A stretch of DNA of 64,000 bases from Paenibacillus tuaregi (GCF_900086655.1 NZ_LT575476.1:1577214-1641213); one strand, 5' to 3'; positions 32,389 to 42,635 are shown, counted from the stretch's first letter. Notes: generated from the sequence alone by a model not told the origin. Numbers and translations: made by a program.

Positions 32389-33096
32389 ATGAAAGTTTGG
32401 AAAAGTATACTGTATGAGTTTAAAATCATATATGCTCCAATCAAATGGTTCATCTGTGCTTTTTTTGTTATATTAATCCCATTTGTTTTTTATACACCAA
32501 CACGGATAGATGTTATCAATTTATCTGAAATTTATGTGCCATTAATAGGTATTGTGTTGTTTAGCGATATCATGCTTTTTGAACAGATGTATCATGCAGA
32601 TGAGGTTGTCTATTTAGGAAGGCGTAAGCGAGCAAGTTCCCTATTTATCCGATTTTTTATTATGATGTTGATTTTAGCTGCTTCGCTTTGGATTAGTGTG
32701 TTACTAACGAATGCGGGTTTGACTTTGATGTTGGAAGAGGGAGATAGCAACAGAATTCATTATCTTGATATGCTCTGTATTGTGGTACCAGGTTCGCTTT
32801 TTGTAGGGAGCTTGGGAATGACATTTGCCAATTTGTTATCATCTACTTCAATAGGTTACTTGATTGCATTAGTTTATTGGGCCTATTGGATGATAAGCAC
32901 AAGTATGGATCAAATAAATTTATTGAACCTTTTCTCATTTGCCAATGGGTATAGTTATTCTACTTCTAAAATGCTATTAGTCAGTTGTGTACTTGGTTTA
33001 TTAATTTTAAATATGGTTGTGTTAGAGTGGAGTCCTTTACAAAGAAGAATGCGATTGAGTAGGAAAAAGAGAAGAAACAAAAAAAGATTACCTTAA
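32389..33096 (+). CDS. ABC transporter membrane protein, small subunit
   Basis: A 235-residue protein with about six hydrophobic helices and a strongly basic C terminus (RMRLSRKKRRNKKRLP) expected in the cytoplasm. ATG 32389 is preferred because CGGGAG lies upstream and the previous gene ends just before it; an earlier in-frame start at 32341 would overlap that gene by 44 bases. It is probably the second half of a heterodimeric permease driven by the ATPase at 30406. Confidence 0.75.
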   Translation: MKVWKSILYEFKIIYAPIKWFICAFFVILIPFVFYTPTRIDVINLSEIYVPLIGIVLFSDIMLFEQMYHADEVVYLGRRKRASSLFIRFFIMMLILAASLWISVLLTNAGLTLMLEEGDSNRIHYLDMLCIVVPGSLFVGSLGMTFANLLSSTSIGYLIALVYWAYWMISTSMDQINLLNLFSFANGYSYSTSKMLLVSCVLGLLILNMVVLEWSPLQRRMRLSRKKRRNKKRLP

Positions 33097-33165
33097 TCAC
33101 TTGACTACATTACAAAATTAGATGAAGGCGGCAAGATGATTAGTGAAGCTGTCAACTGAGAATAG

Positions 33166-33190
33166 CCCGGGATGGAAATCCCGGGTTTTT
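33166..33190 (+). terminator. Terminator of the AT-rich ABC operon, near copy of the sigK terminator
   Basis: CCCGGGAT-ggaa-ATCCCGGG followed by TTTTT. Stem, loop size and flanks (GAGAaTaGCCCGGG here, GAGAGTGGCCCGGG after sigK) are almost the same as at 30239-30263. Confidence 0.9.
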
Positions 33191-33227
33191 GTTATTTAAA
33201 GATAGGTATGCAAATTTTAAAACTAAA

Positions 33228-33401
33228 TCACATGGAGTAAGAAAGTGAAATGTCAACGAGTCCTTTAGCCCCTTTTTGCATTGTGGCAAGTAAGACAGTA
33301 ATAGCTATTGCAGATAAAACAATGCTGAAAAGTACTGATAACAAAACAAAAAGTCGAATTTTGGAATAAATAGGGCTATATACATATTTATAGTCTTTGA
33401 T
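33228..33401 (-). pseudogene. Possible relic of a small membrane protein gene
   Basis: The minus strand is open for about 57 codons and would encode a polar start, a convincing 24-residue hydrophobic helix (LFVLLSVLFSIVLSAIAITV) and a short polar tail, but there is no ATG/GTG/TTG at the upstream end and no ribosome site. It may be the end of a decayed gene or chance. The rest of 33191-33459 shows nothing further. Confidence 0.25.
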
Positions 33402-33459
33402 TTACCCTTTATGGTGTATATTGGGAACTATACCTTTACATAACATTGGAGGGGAAAAG

Positions 33460-36400
33460 ATGAATTTTAAAAGGTGTCTTAGTGTTTTTTTGCTCATTTT
33501 ATGTTTGGTCTTATCGTCATTTCCTAGGGTCACAGTGCAAGCTGAACTAATGGATACTTCCCCAAATGTGGAAAATGATCAGATTCCTGCAGTTACCGAG
33601 GAGAATAACAGTCCAGATCCCGATTTACCTGGTACATCTGTTGATTCTTCAACATCTTTAGAGGAAACTGACAATTTGCAGAGCCAGATTGAAGCTCAGG
33701 CTGTTGATAAGATCGAGATGGTCATTTCTCCAGGGGAAAGTCTTGAATTTGTGAATCCAACTCCAGCGGGTAGATCAGTATATACAAATGGAAGTGTTAA
33801 GAACGGAATTCTGTTTGATTATGCAGGATATTCAGCTAATGGAAAAGCCACATACATTGATATGGATTCAGCAACTCTCACACCTGTTATACCAGCGAAT
33901 GGTGGCACTTTAATAATTACAGCGCTTAATTCTCAAGTCAATCTTAAAGTTCCTGCTGATGTAACTTATAGTTACTCAGCCGAGCCTGCATTGTTAAGGA
34001 AAACATTAGGGCGTGGTGAGAGCTACCAGATTTCTAATGCGGGAGTAGGTGATCTACGTATCATGACGGACGCAACTTCAAGTAACGGAAAGCGGCTTAG
34101 TTATGCAATTTATAAAAAGGATGGAAGTGTTAAATCATCAAATCTTGAAACGTATTCGAATCTATCAAGCTCTCCTAACTCAGGAGAAAATATAGTAGTT
34201 ACCGGAAAATCAGATCTGCCTGTTGTTATAGGAACCTATTATAAAAATGCTGTTGGGCAAGAAATAGCAGAACCTGCTTTTGAGAGTGTGCAACTTCATA
34301 AAGGAGAAAGTTACCAATTTACAAATATAGGTAAATTACCTGATGCAATTGAAAACGATGGGACGCCAAATGATAAGTTTGATTACGTAATTTATAAACC
34401 AGACGGAACTGAACTTTCACGGGGCACGAATACCGCTGTAAAGCCATCTTTTGCCCCAGGCAACCGTATTGTTATTACTTTGCGTACAGACAATCCCGTC
34501 ACCTTTGGGGGACCTTACCGTTCGTTTGCCGGGAGTCCTGTTAACGGCGATGCCATAAGCAGGATAACATTATCGCCTGGGCAATCCTATTTGTTTCGTA
34601 ACAACGGGTCGCTAACAAATCCAGTTAATAATAATGCAAGATTGGTAGGAAGTTTATATGATTATGTGGTTTATAAGGCGGACGGCAGTTACTACTCCAA
34701 AGGCTTTGATAGCAAAATAACTCCAAATCTGCCTGCTGGCGGATATTCCATAATAAGTGTTGTATCAGGCCCACCTGTTACTTTTGATTATACGGATGAC
34801 TTCTCAGCTGAACCAAGCAACGAACCGGCTTTTTTCAGAATAACGCTTTCCAAGGGAGAGAGTTATGAATTTACAAATATAAGTGATTATCAACGTACAC
34901 TCGATAGTACTGCATCGAAGGATAGCCGGTTCGATTGGGTCGAGTATTATCCCGATGGCACTCAACAGGGTAAGCAGGCTAATACTTATAACAATCCGCT
35001 TGTTTCTAAGGGAAACAGAATAGTTGTTACGACCGTAACCGATGTCCCAGTTACCTTTGGAGTTGCATATAGACTATTCTCTTGGCGTGATAAGCCTGGT
35101 GAAGCAATTTCCCACCAATTAGTCCGATCTGGAGAATCGTATGTGTTCAGAAATACGGGAAGCAAAACCATATCCATTGCTAATGATGCTCAAGCTACAG
35201 AGGGGGCATATGATTATGTTTCGTATACATCCGAAGGAATGGTAGAAAATAGAGGTTTTAACGAGAAAGTAAGAACAATCTCAATTCCTGCACAGGGTTT
35301 CCTGATTGTCACGGGACAGTCTGACAACCCGGTTACTTTTAACTACACAGAAACAATTACTGTGGAACTGGCCAACCACCCAGCGATGACCAGAGTGACT
35401 TTGAAACAAGGGCAATCCTATTATTATAAGAATATAAGCGACAAGGTTGATTATTTGTACTCTGACGCGATTCAGAATATAAATGACTTTTCATATGTAA
35501 TCATAAAGCCAGATGGTACTGTCCACTCTCAGGACCCAGTCAAGTTCAACATCGTTATTATCCCTGCCGGATATACGATTAAGGTAACAGCCAACTATTT
35601 GCATCCAACCACGTTCGGAGCGGTCTTTACTTCCTTTCTAGCTTCATCGGCACCGGATAGCTCCTATTTAGAGAAAACAATAAAAACAAACGAGAGTTAT
35701 ATCTTTACGAATCCAGATGCCAAAAATCAAGTGTTAACGAAGAAAAGTGGCACCAACTCTTCCTTGTTTGATTACGTAATATACTCGTCAAAAGGAGAAG
35801 TTACAAAAATGGGGCTAAATATGGATAGTAACATCTCCATCCCAGCTGGAAGTTCGGCCGTAGTCACAGCGGTATCATCGGAACCTGTAACTCTACAATA
35901 TGTCAAACCCGTAGAAGCTGAATCCATCACAGAACCTGCATTCCTAAAGAAGCTGTTGAAGACAGGCGAATCTATTACATTCGCAAATGTTAGCAGCTAC
36001 GATGCTCAGCTTAAGACAGATGCCAGTACTAATCAATACTATGATTACACGATTATAAAAGCTGATGGCTCCCTATTTAAGGAAGGTGTTCATTCGACTG
36101 GGGAGTATGTGGTTCCTGCCGGCGGTAAAATTACGGTTAAAGTAAGCTCGACCAACCCAGTTTCATTTGCGGGTCCTTATCGGATGTTTAAATTTGAGGA
36201 TGCTTCGGAGTTTGTATTTGAGAAGTTATACGAGAACCAGCCTCTAAACGTCTCAAAGGATGCTGGCAAAAACGGCTATTATTTGTTTACGCCAGCTCAA
36301 ACGGGAAAATATCGTATTGCGGCTAAAGAAAATAACAACTCAGACCAGAAACCCGGAATTACTATTTTTAGTGATCCTAAACTGCAAAACGCTCTGGCCG

Positions 36401-36684
36401 CGAGCAACAGTGATGAGAAAGTTTATGGCAATGATATTGTCTTTATTGAGGCTGATTTACTAGCTGGAACTAAATATTATGTAAAAGTCCAAGAGAAGAG
36501 TGGTAAGGCATTACAGTTATTTCTAGCGGCAGCGATCTTGAAAGTAACTCCAAATGCTACTTATGATTACAGCCCTGCGGGAAGATTAACTAAGGTGATA
36601 TTCCCGACTGGGGACGTTATTCTGTTTGAATACGATGCGAACGGCAATTTAAAGAAAAAAACGAAGCAAGTATATCCTTTTTAG
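33460..36684 (+). CDS. Secreted protein with nine repeats and a terminal YD motif
   Basis: A 1074-residue exported protein with a signal peptide (cleavage near VTVQA). At least nine imperfect repeats of 80-110 residues follow, each opening with a phrase such as KGESYQFTNIG, SPGQSYLFRNNG or KQGQSYYYKNIS, and containing an FDYVIYKPDGT-like strand and a PVTF strand. Near the C terminus is a pre-peptidase-like beta domain (GYYLFTPAQTGKYRIAA), then one RHS-type YD unit (LFEYDANGNLKKK). The ATG follows GGAGGGG. It is 15 bp before the RHS toxin gene and probably co-exported as a surface or delivery partner. The function of the repeat is unknown to me. Confidence 0.8.
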   Translation: MNFKRCLSVFLLILCLVLSSFPRVTVQAELMDTSPNVENDQIPAVTEENNSPDPDLPGTSVDSSTSLEETDNLQSQIEAQAVDKIEMVISPGESLEFVNPTPAGRSVYTNGSVKNGILFDYAGYSANGKATYIDMDSATLTPVIPANGGTLIITALNSQVNLKVPADVTYSYSAEPALLRKTLGRGESYQISNAGVGDLRIMTDATSSNGKRLSYAIYKKDGSVKSSNLETYSNLSSSPNSGENIVVTGKSDLPVVIGTYYKNAVGQEIAEPAFESVQLHKGESYQFTNIGKLPDAIENDGTPNDKFDYVIYKPDGTELSRGTNTAVKPSFAPGNRIVITLRTDNPVTFGGPYRSFAGSPVNGDAISRITLSPGQSYLFRNNGSLTNPVNNNARLVGSLYDYVVYKADGSYYSKGFDSKITPNLPAGGYSIISVVSGPPVTFDYTDDFSAEPSNEPAFFRITLSKGESYEFTNISDYQRTLDSTASKDSRFDWVEYYPDGTQQGKQANTYNNPLVSKGNRIVVTTVTDVPVTFGVAYRLFSWRDKPGEAISHQLVRSGESYVFRNTGSKTISIANDAQATEGAYDYVSYTSEGMVENRGFNEKVRTISIPAQGFLIVTGQSDNPVTFNYTETITVELANHPAMTRVTLKQGQSYYYKNISDKVDYLYSDAIQNINDFSYVIIKPDGTVHSQDPVKFNIVIIPAGYTIKVTANYLHPTTFGAVFTSFLASSAPDSSYLEKTIKTNESYIFTNPDAKNQVLTKKSGTNSSLFDYVIYSSKGEVTKMGLNMDSNISIPAGSSAVVTAVSSEPVTLQYVKPVEAESITEPAFLKKLLKTGESITFANVSSYDAQLKTDASTNQYYDYTIIKADGSLFKEGVHSTGEYVVPAGGKITVKVSSTNPVSFAGPYRMFKFEDASEFVFEKLYENQPLNVSKDAGKNGYYLFTPAQTGKYRIAAKENNNSDQKPGITIFSDPKLQNALAASNSDEKVYGNDIVFIEADLLAGTKYYVKVQEKSGKALQLFLAAAILKVTPNATYDYSPAGRLTKVIFPTGDVILFEYDANGNLKKKTKQVYPF

Positions 36685-36699
36685 TCCAGAGGTGATCAA

Positions 36700-39600
36700 A
36701 TGCTAAAACGTATACTAGTAACCATTCTGTGCCTATCCATTACTTTTACTGGTTTAGGGACAATAGCAAATGCAGCAACGGATGGACAGCAAGCTTTAAG
36801 TTCGAATGGGAACAGGAAAGAGGAGATTGTAACTCTATCAAGAATTTTGGAGAAGTTCCATAAAGAGGAGTCATGGTTAGACCAACAGCTTGCCGAAGGC
36901 TACTCGTTATTTCAAATTTATACAGCGCTAGATCAATCAGGCGGAGATTTAAGTGCCTATAAAACTATTATTAGTAAAAACGGAACAAAAACCAATGATC
37001 CTCAAGTGCAAGTAAATAAGTTAGAGACTAGCTCCGCGTTGCTCTTAAACCGCCCTAGTTCTCTGGCTGCACAGGCAGATTACGACCAAGCTGCAGTTGA
37101 CCACTTGCCTGTAGATCAGCCCTTATCTCCATATGTGGAGAGTTATGGGAGCGATTCGGTATCCGTAGCCACAGGAGATCTAACTGTCCGTTATACCGAT
37201 TTTACCTTGCCTGGTTCAATACCATTCTCCTTAAACCGGGTATATGACAGCTCCAAAGCTAATAATGATATTTCCGTAAAGCTCAGTGGCGATATTTACA
37301 AGAATGAAGCTGGGACACGAAGAGAGGAGGCTGATTCGCAGCTAGGCAGAGGATGGAGATGGGATCAGCCTTACATTATGACACGTGACAGCCGAAGATT
37401 CCTGTATTTTCCGGGAATCGGCACATATCGTATACTAACTGATCTAACCTTGCAGGGCTACAAGTATAAGAATCTGAAACTCGCTGATGATACAAGCGCA
37501 GTCGTTAATGGAAGAACAAGTAAGTACAAACTCGCAGTTCTAAATGGGCCCAACTATTATTTTGATGATGCTGGATATTTGATTCTGATTCAGGATGATT
37601 ATAATAACCGGGTGGAATTCAGTTATACCAAGCAGGGAATTGGAAATGTCCTCACAAAGGTGAAAAATAGTGATGGGAACGAGCTTGCTTTCACTTATAC
37701 AGATACGCAAGTAACCGTAAAACAGACGGGTACAGAGCTTGTTAAGGTATATACGCATGTTATGGATGAAGACCGTCCGGTTCTGACGAAAGTAACGGAT
37801 GCCCTTGGGAAAGATACCAAATATTTTTACAAATTGCCTGAAGCGCGCTTTAACTTTTTAGCCAGTTTGGTTGGTCAATTGGATCAGCAATCCTGGGATA
37901 ATTCGGCGCTTCTGACACGTATTGTATCTCCCACATCTTCAATAACGGATTTTGATTATGCCCCATCTCTAAAGACGATCGGCAGCTATGCAACACGGTT
38001 CGTATTTAAAACGACTAAGCGCCAAGATGCATATGCGGCTTTGAACGGGGATGTTATAGTTCATAAGAGATCATTTAACTACACCAACGAGGACTTAACA
38101 AGTTTCGGGAAGGATGCAAAATGGGTTACAACCATTGAAGGACCGCATGCCAAGCAAACGTTCCAGCTTCGAAAATCATTTGACGGTGCAACACAGCCAG
38201 ATATCCACTTTCTTGATGAATACCGAACCGAAGGAGATCAGGCTGCGTCAGTTGAGAAGCTGACTTATGATTCATCCAAAAGAAATATTCCAATAAAAGT
38301 GGATGACTACTATATTCAAAACGGAAAGAGCTCTGAGTCAGTAACCGGAGAATACAAATATGATGAGAACGGGCTTATAGTATCGTTAAAGCAAAGTACC
38401 GGTCAAGAGACTACTTATGACTACCAAAAATCAGCCGAGCCATACTTCTGGAATCAGCCTAGTACAGTGAAAACCAAGATTGCTGACAATCAATTCAGAG
38501 TCGAAACGAATGCTTATGATTCGCTTGGAGGACTTAAGCAATCGTCAATTTCTGAAACGGGCTCAGTTAACAAGCTTTTATCCCAGACTAATTATCAATA
38601 TGATAGCTATGGAAACCCGGTTGTTGTTGAGGTGAAGGATGATTCCAGGACAATATCCACAAGACAATCCTATGAATCACCTTATGGACATCATCTCGTT
38701 ACAAAGGAGTCTACTCAGGTAACGGGAATTGATAACTCTTCATCAACGGTATCGAGGCAATATGAGTACTTCCCGACAGGGGCTCTTTCATTGGGGGTTG
38801 ACGAAGCAGGGCATAAGACGTCATATCAATACGATAAAATCGGACGTATAGTCCAAACCAGCTACAGTGATGGTTCTACTGAAAAAGTCATTTATGATGA
38901 CAACTTGAATACAGTGACAAGTACGGATCCTAGCGGTTTAGTTACGATTAACAAATATAATCCTGTAGGGTTTCTTGCCCAAGAAGTGCAGGATGATGCT
39001 GTATTCCAGTACTTTTATGATACCGAAGGCAATACCGAGGAGTTTATCGATGCAGAAGGCAACAAGACCAGTTACAAATACGATTCCTTGGATCGCTTGG
39101 TTCAAACTAATTATGCAGATGGTTCGAAGGATCTGGTTGACTATGATCTAATTAATCGGACTACAACCAATACAGATGCATCGGGATACAAGAAGAAGGA
39201 GACTTATGATCTTCTCGGCCAGACTGTATCTATAGAGGAATCTAATAATGAGACGAACACCGTTCTAGAGAAACGGGGATACAATCTGGTTGGTGATGTT
39301 ATCTCGGTTACGGACGGGAAGAACCAGCAAACTATTTATGGGTATGACGGATTAGGAAGAACAATATCAGTAACCGATCCCAAACAGCAGACTACCAAGT
39401 ATACGTACAGCCTTTCTGGCAACCTAACCAAAATTCAGCTTCCAGATCGGTCTGAGATTAATAAGCAGTACGATGAATTAGGACGGGAAATACTACACAT
39501 TAATCAAGGCAATCAATCCAGAAAGTATTATTATGATACTCGAGGAAATATCACCAAGTTTGTGGATTTCTCCGGGAAAACCAAAGAATACCAGTACGAT

Positions 39601-41952
39601 AGCGATAATCATTTGACTCAAATTAAGGCACCAGAAACTACAATAAATTATACTTATGATTTCTCTGGACGCCGGACCACAATGCAGGATGCCCAAGGCA
39701 CAACAAGATATACCTACGATCCAACGGATGGTTCCTTAACAACCTTAACATATCCGGATGGAACAAAAATTGAATATAGCTATAACACGCAAGTACGGAC
39801 AGGTTACACCTTGGTGTCTCCTAATGGGTCTGCAACACAGGTCCAGGGTAATTTGGACGAGCTAAATAGGGTCAAGGATCTTGAAGTGTCCAGCAAGAGT
39901 GGAACAGCTGCCTCATTGGCGGCCACGCCAGGAGACAAGATATCGTTTGAATACGGATCAAACAAATTACTAAAGAGACAAACAACTGTCAGTGGTACAG
40001 GGGTTGCTTTTAACTATAAAGGATATGATTTGTCAGGTGTATCTGTAGTACAGGGCGGTAATCAAAAGCAGCAGTTCAATTATCAATACGATAACAATAA
40101 GAATATTATTAGCCGTACCCAGAACCAAATAACAGACTCTTTCGATTATGATCCGTTGAATCGTATCCAGAAGGAAAGCACCACAGAGAGCACTAGAACT
40201 TACAGCTACGATAACAAAGGAAATCGAATTAATGTAGAAGGCTCCAAAATCACGGGCATGCAGAATGCAGAGTATACATTCGACAGCCTAGATCGTCTAA
40301 CAGGGGTAAAGGGAGAAGGGAAAGAAGTTTCTTACCGGTATAATGGAGATGGTCTATTATATGAACGTAAGGAAAAAGATAAGCTCATTCGTTACTATTA
40401 TGATGAAGAAGCCAAATTAATTGCCGAGGCAGAAGTCAAACCAGACGGATCACCTAAACTCTTATACGTTTATGTATATGATTTGGGAGGGCAATTATGG
40501 GCTCGTAAAGACAAGGTTACAGGCGCCATGCAGTACTATCAATTCAATGGCCATGGAGATGTGATCGGGCTAACCGACAGCAAAGGAACCGAACTCAACA
40601 GTTATACCTATGACGTCTGGGGGAACCCGGAAAACACCAAAGAAACGGTTCCCAATATCTTCAGATATTCTGGGGAATACTGGGATGAGGCTACCGGACT
40701 TCAGTATCTGAGGGCGCGGTGGTACGATCCAGGAATGGGAAGGTTTATAGCTGAGGATACGTATGAGGGTGATATTACAAATCCCCTGAGTTTGAATTTG
40801 TATACGTATGTGGAGAATAATCCATTAATTTCAGTCGATCCCACAGGACATTGGTGTACATCTGCTGATGGGAGAAATGCGCATCCTGGACAGTGTAGTA
40901 GTAATGATCCTGAGAAATATTATATGGATGACTATCAAATCCCTAAAGGTATGCCTTACTTGGTTAATGGTCGTTATTTAGGGGAATATAGATATGATAA
41001 TGGACTTAAGTTTACTTCTGACCCTCAAGGAAATCGCCAATATAATTTTTGGAATATGTTTCCTAAAGATGTTTATTATTATGACTATGTAATGTCAAAG
41101 CCGCTTTCAAGTACAACCTGGACGGCTGTAAGTGTTAATGTAACTGCAATATTTAAAAAGTTTGTTGCAAACGTAGTCTCTAAAACTAAATCTAAAACTA
41201 AAGCTAATAGTTGTAATTGCTTTGTTGCCGGCACTAAGATTAAAACAGACGAAGGGGAGAAGAATATCGAAGACATTGAGGTCGGAGATAAGGTTCTCTC
41301 AAAGGATGAAGAGACTGGTAAACAGGCTTACAAGGAAGTCACGCATCTGTATCGAAATGATAAGGAAATCATCTATGAACTTACGGTAGGTGACCAAGTC
41401 ATTGAGACAACCGACAATCATCCGTTTTGGGTTGAAGGTAAAGGTTGGGTGTTAGCGGCTGACTTGCAGGTGGGGGATAAGTTACAGCAGAGTAACGGGA
41501 ATACCTTGAAGATTGATAACATCAAGATTGTTAGGCATGAAGAAAAGGTCAAGGTATACAACTTTACTGTTGCGGAGTTCCATACCTATTTTGTAAGTGA
41601 CTTAGGCATTTGGGTTCATAATATTGGACCTTGCGATGTTATTCCTAACCAAGGTAAGGTATCCGTGGTAAATGGAGCACCATCGGTAGATGCAGGAAAG
41701 CAAGGAAAACATATACAGGGGCATAATAATTTTGATTCCAATAAAACGGCATGGCCAAAGGGACAAAATGGAGTTGAGCTAACACAAAAGGCTTGGTTAA
41801 AAGGAACTCGTACTAGCAAGACCGGAAATGTTAGAGTCTGGGACACAGGAAAGCCGATAGGTCCAAACGGGGAAACGGGTATTAGAGTACACATAGATAG
41901 TAAAGGCAACATCCACGGTTACCCTGTTGATCCGTCAATCTATTTACCTTAA
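36700..41952 (+). CDS. RHS-repeat polymorphic toxin with Hint domain
   Basis: A 1750-residue secreted protein. The signal peptide ends near TIANA. Many YD/RHS repeats (about 200-1400) are of the kind YDxxGxxT, building a hollow beta-cocoon. The RHS core end is recognisable from GEYWDEATGLQYLRARWYDP to NPLISVDPTGHW. A Hint autoprocessing domain runs from Cys1507 (CFVAGTKI, with TDNHPFW) to HN1641. The last 109 residues are the candidate toxin: GKQGKHIQGHNNF and a Gly-rich end, reminiscent of polymorphic toxin type 50 / BECR-fold RNases, but not certain. Cysteine at the Hint start and HN at its end suggest release of the toxin by self-cleavage. The next gene is the likely immunity gene. Confidence 0.9.
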   Translation: MLKRILVTILCLSITFTGLGTIANAATDGQQALSSNGNRKEEIVTLSRILEKFHKEESWLDQQLAEGYSLFQIYTALDQSGGDLSAYKTIISKNGTKTNDPQVQVNKLETSSALLLNRPSSLAAQADYDQAAVDHLPVDQPLSPYVESYGSDSVSVATGDLTVRYTDFTLPGSIPFSLNRVYDSSKANNDISVKLSGDIYKNEAGTRREEADSQLGRGWRWDQPYIMTRDSRRFLYFPGIGTYRILTDLTLQGYKYKNLKLADDTSAVVNGRTSKYKLAVLNGPNYYFDDAGYLILIQDDYNNRVEFSYTKQGIGNVLTKVKNSDGNELAFTYTDTQVTVKQTGTELVKVYTHVMDEDRPVLTKVTDALGKDTKYFYKLPEARFNFLASLVGQLDQQSWDNSALLTRIVSPTSSITDFDYAPSLKTIGSYATRFVFKTTKRQDAYAALNGDVIVHKRSFNYTNEDLTSFGKDAKWVTTIEGPHAKQTFQLRKSFDGATQPDIHFLDEYRTEGDQAASVEKLTYDSSKRNIPIKVDDYYIQNGKSSESVTGEYKYDENGLIVSLKQSTGQETTYDYQKSAEPYFWNQPSTVKTKIADNQFRVETNAYDSLGGLKQSSISETGSVNKLLSQTNYQYDSYGNPVVVEVKDDSRTISTRQSYESPYGHHLVTKESTQVTGIDNSSSTVSRQYEYFPTGALSLGVDEAGHKTSYQYDKIGRIVQTSYSDGSTEKVIYDDNLNTVTSTDPSGLVTINKYNPVGFLAQEVQDDAVFQYFYDTEGNTEEFIDAEGNKTSYKYDSLDRLVQTNYADGSKDLVDYDLINRTTTNTDASGYKKKETYDLLGQTVSIEESNNETNTVLEKRGYNLVGDVISVTDGKNQQTIYGYDGLGRTISVTDPKQQTTKYTYSLSGNLTKIQLPDRSEINKQYDELGREILHINQGNQSRKYYYDTRGNITKFVDFSGKTKEYQYDSDNHLTQIKAPETTINYTYDFSGRRTTMQDAQGTTRYTYDPTDGSLTTLTYPDGTKIEYSYNTQVRTGYTLVSPNGSATQVQGNLDELNRVKDLEVSSKSGTAASLAATPGDKISFEYGSNKLLKRQTTVSGTGVAFNYKGYDLSGVSVVQGGNQKQQFNYQYDNNKNIISRTQNQITDSFDYDPLNRIQKESTTESTRTYSYDNKGNRINVEGSKITGMQNAEYTFDSLDRLTGVKGEGKEVSYRYNGDGLLYERKEKDKLIRYYYDEEAKLIAEAEVKPDGSPKLLYVYVYDLGGQLWARKDKVTGAMQYYQFNGHGDVIGLTDSKGTELNSYTYDVWGNPENTKETVPNIFRYSGEYWDEATGLQYLRARWYDPGMGRFIAEDTYEGDITNPLSLNLYTYVENNPLISVDPTGHWCTSADGRNAHPGQCSSNDPEKYYMDDYQIPKGMPYLVNGRYLGEYRYDNGLKFTSDPQGNRQYNFWNMFPKDVYYYDYVMSKPLSSTTWTAVSVNVTAIFKKFVANVVSKTKSKTKANSCNCFVAGTKIKTDEGEKNIEDIEVGDKVLSKDEETGKQAYKEVTHLYRNDKEIIYELTVGDQVIETTDNHPFWVEGKGWVLAADLQVGDKLQQSNGNTLKIDNIKIVRHEEKVKVYNFTVAEFHTYFVSDLGIWVHNIGPCDVIPNQGKVSVVNGAPSVDAGKQGKHIQGHNNFDSNKTAWPKGQNGVELTQKAWLKGTRTSKTGNVRVWDTGKPIGPNGETGIRVHIDSKGNIHGYPVDPSIYLP

Positions 41953-41970
41953 AGGAGATGACCTTAACTA

Positions 41971-42621
41971 TTGCGAATCATTACATCCTTACAAAATAAG
42001 TTAGCTGATTTTTGGGACTGGTCAGGGATAAAAGCTGATATATATGACAATCAATGTACAACTATCGATGAGACTTTATACATTGAATGGGATAATTTAA
42101 TCTCTCTTACTCAAGAAGCAGTCATGATATTAAAAAGTAACTCACAAAAAAAGGACATGCTAGTGAAGCCTATTTTAGAAGTTTTAGCTTTAGATCATGA
42201 AAATGAATCATTGTTAGATTTTTGTGAAGAGGAATTGGGGCCAACTGAAACAGAATGTTTAATTAAAGCAAGTATCTCGTTTCCTCTTACCGGAGCGAGA
42301 TGGCAAATGGCAGAACTTATTGGGAGGAAAAGGGAAAAAGGTTGGTTGAAGTATGTTCTGTTGTTAACAAATGATTCCAATAAATACGTACAAAGAAGAG
42401 CTTTACTTTCGCTGGTACATCTTGATTCAGATTTGGCCTCAAAGATAGCATTCCAAAAAATAAGAGATGAAGATGACATGATCAGATTAGTGAGTTTAAG
42501 AATTTTAAATGAAACTTCATCAGGATTACTTGAAGACGCAATTTGGTTACTTGAAAATGATCCGTACAGTTTAGTGCGAGAAGAAGTGAGTAAGATCGTT
42601 AGTAATTTGAGAGAGAATTGA
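41971..42621 (+). CDS. HEAT-like repeat protein, candidate immunity protein
   Basis: A 216-residue cytoplasmic, all-helical protein. The C-terminal half contains HEAT-type units (YVQRRALLSLVHLDSDLA, DMIRLVSLRILNETSS, SLVREEVSKIVSNL). It begins at TTG 41971, 19 bases after the toxin gene stop; AAAGGAG lies 13 bases upstream, a somewhat long spacing. Position directly after the variable toxin tail is the usual place of the cognate immunity gene in RHS loci. The specific family is not recognised. Confidence 0.7.
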   Translation: MRIITSLQNKLADFWDWSGIKADIYDNQCTTIDETLYIEWDNLISLTQEAVMILKSNSQKKDMLVKPILEVLALDHENESLLDFCEEELGPTETECLIKASISFPLTGARWQMAELIGRKREKGWLKYVLLLTNDSNKYVQRRALLSLVHLDSDLASKIAFQKIRDEDDMIRLVSLRILNETSSGLLEDAIWLLENDPYSLVREEVSKIVSNLREN

Positions 42622-42635
42622 TCTAATATGCTCTG

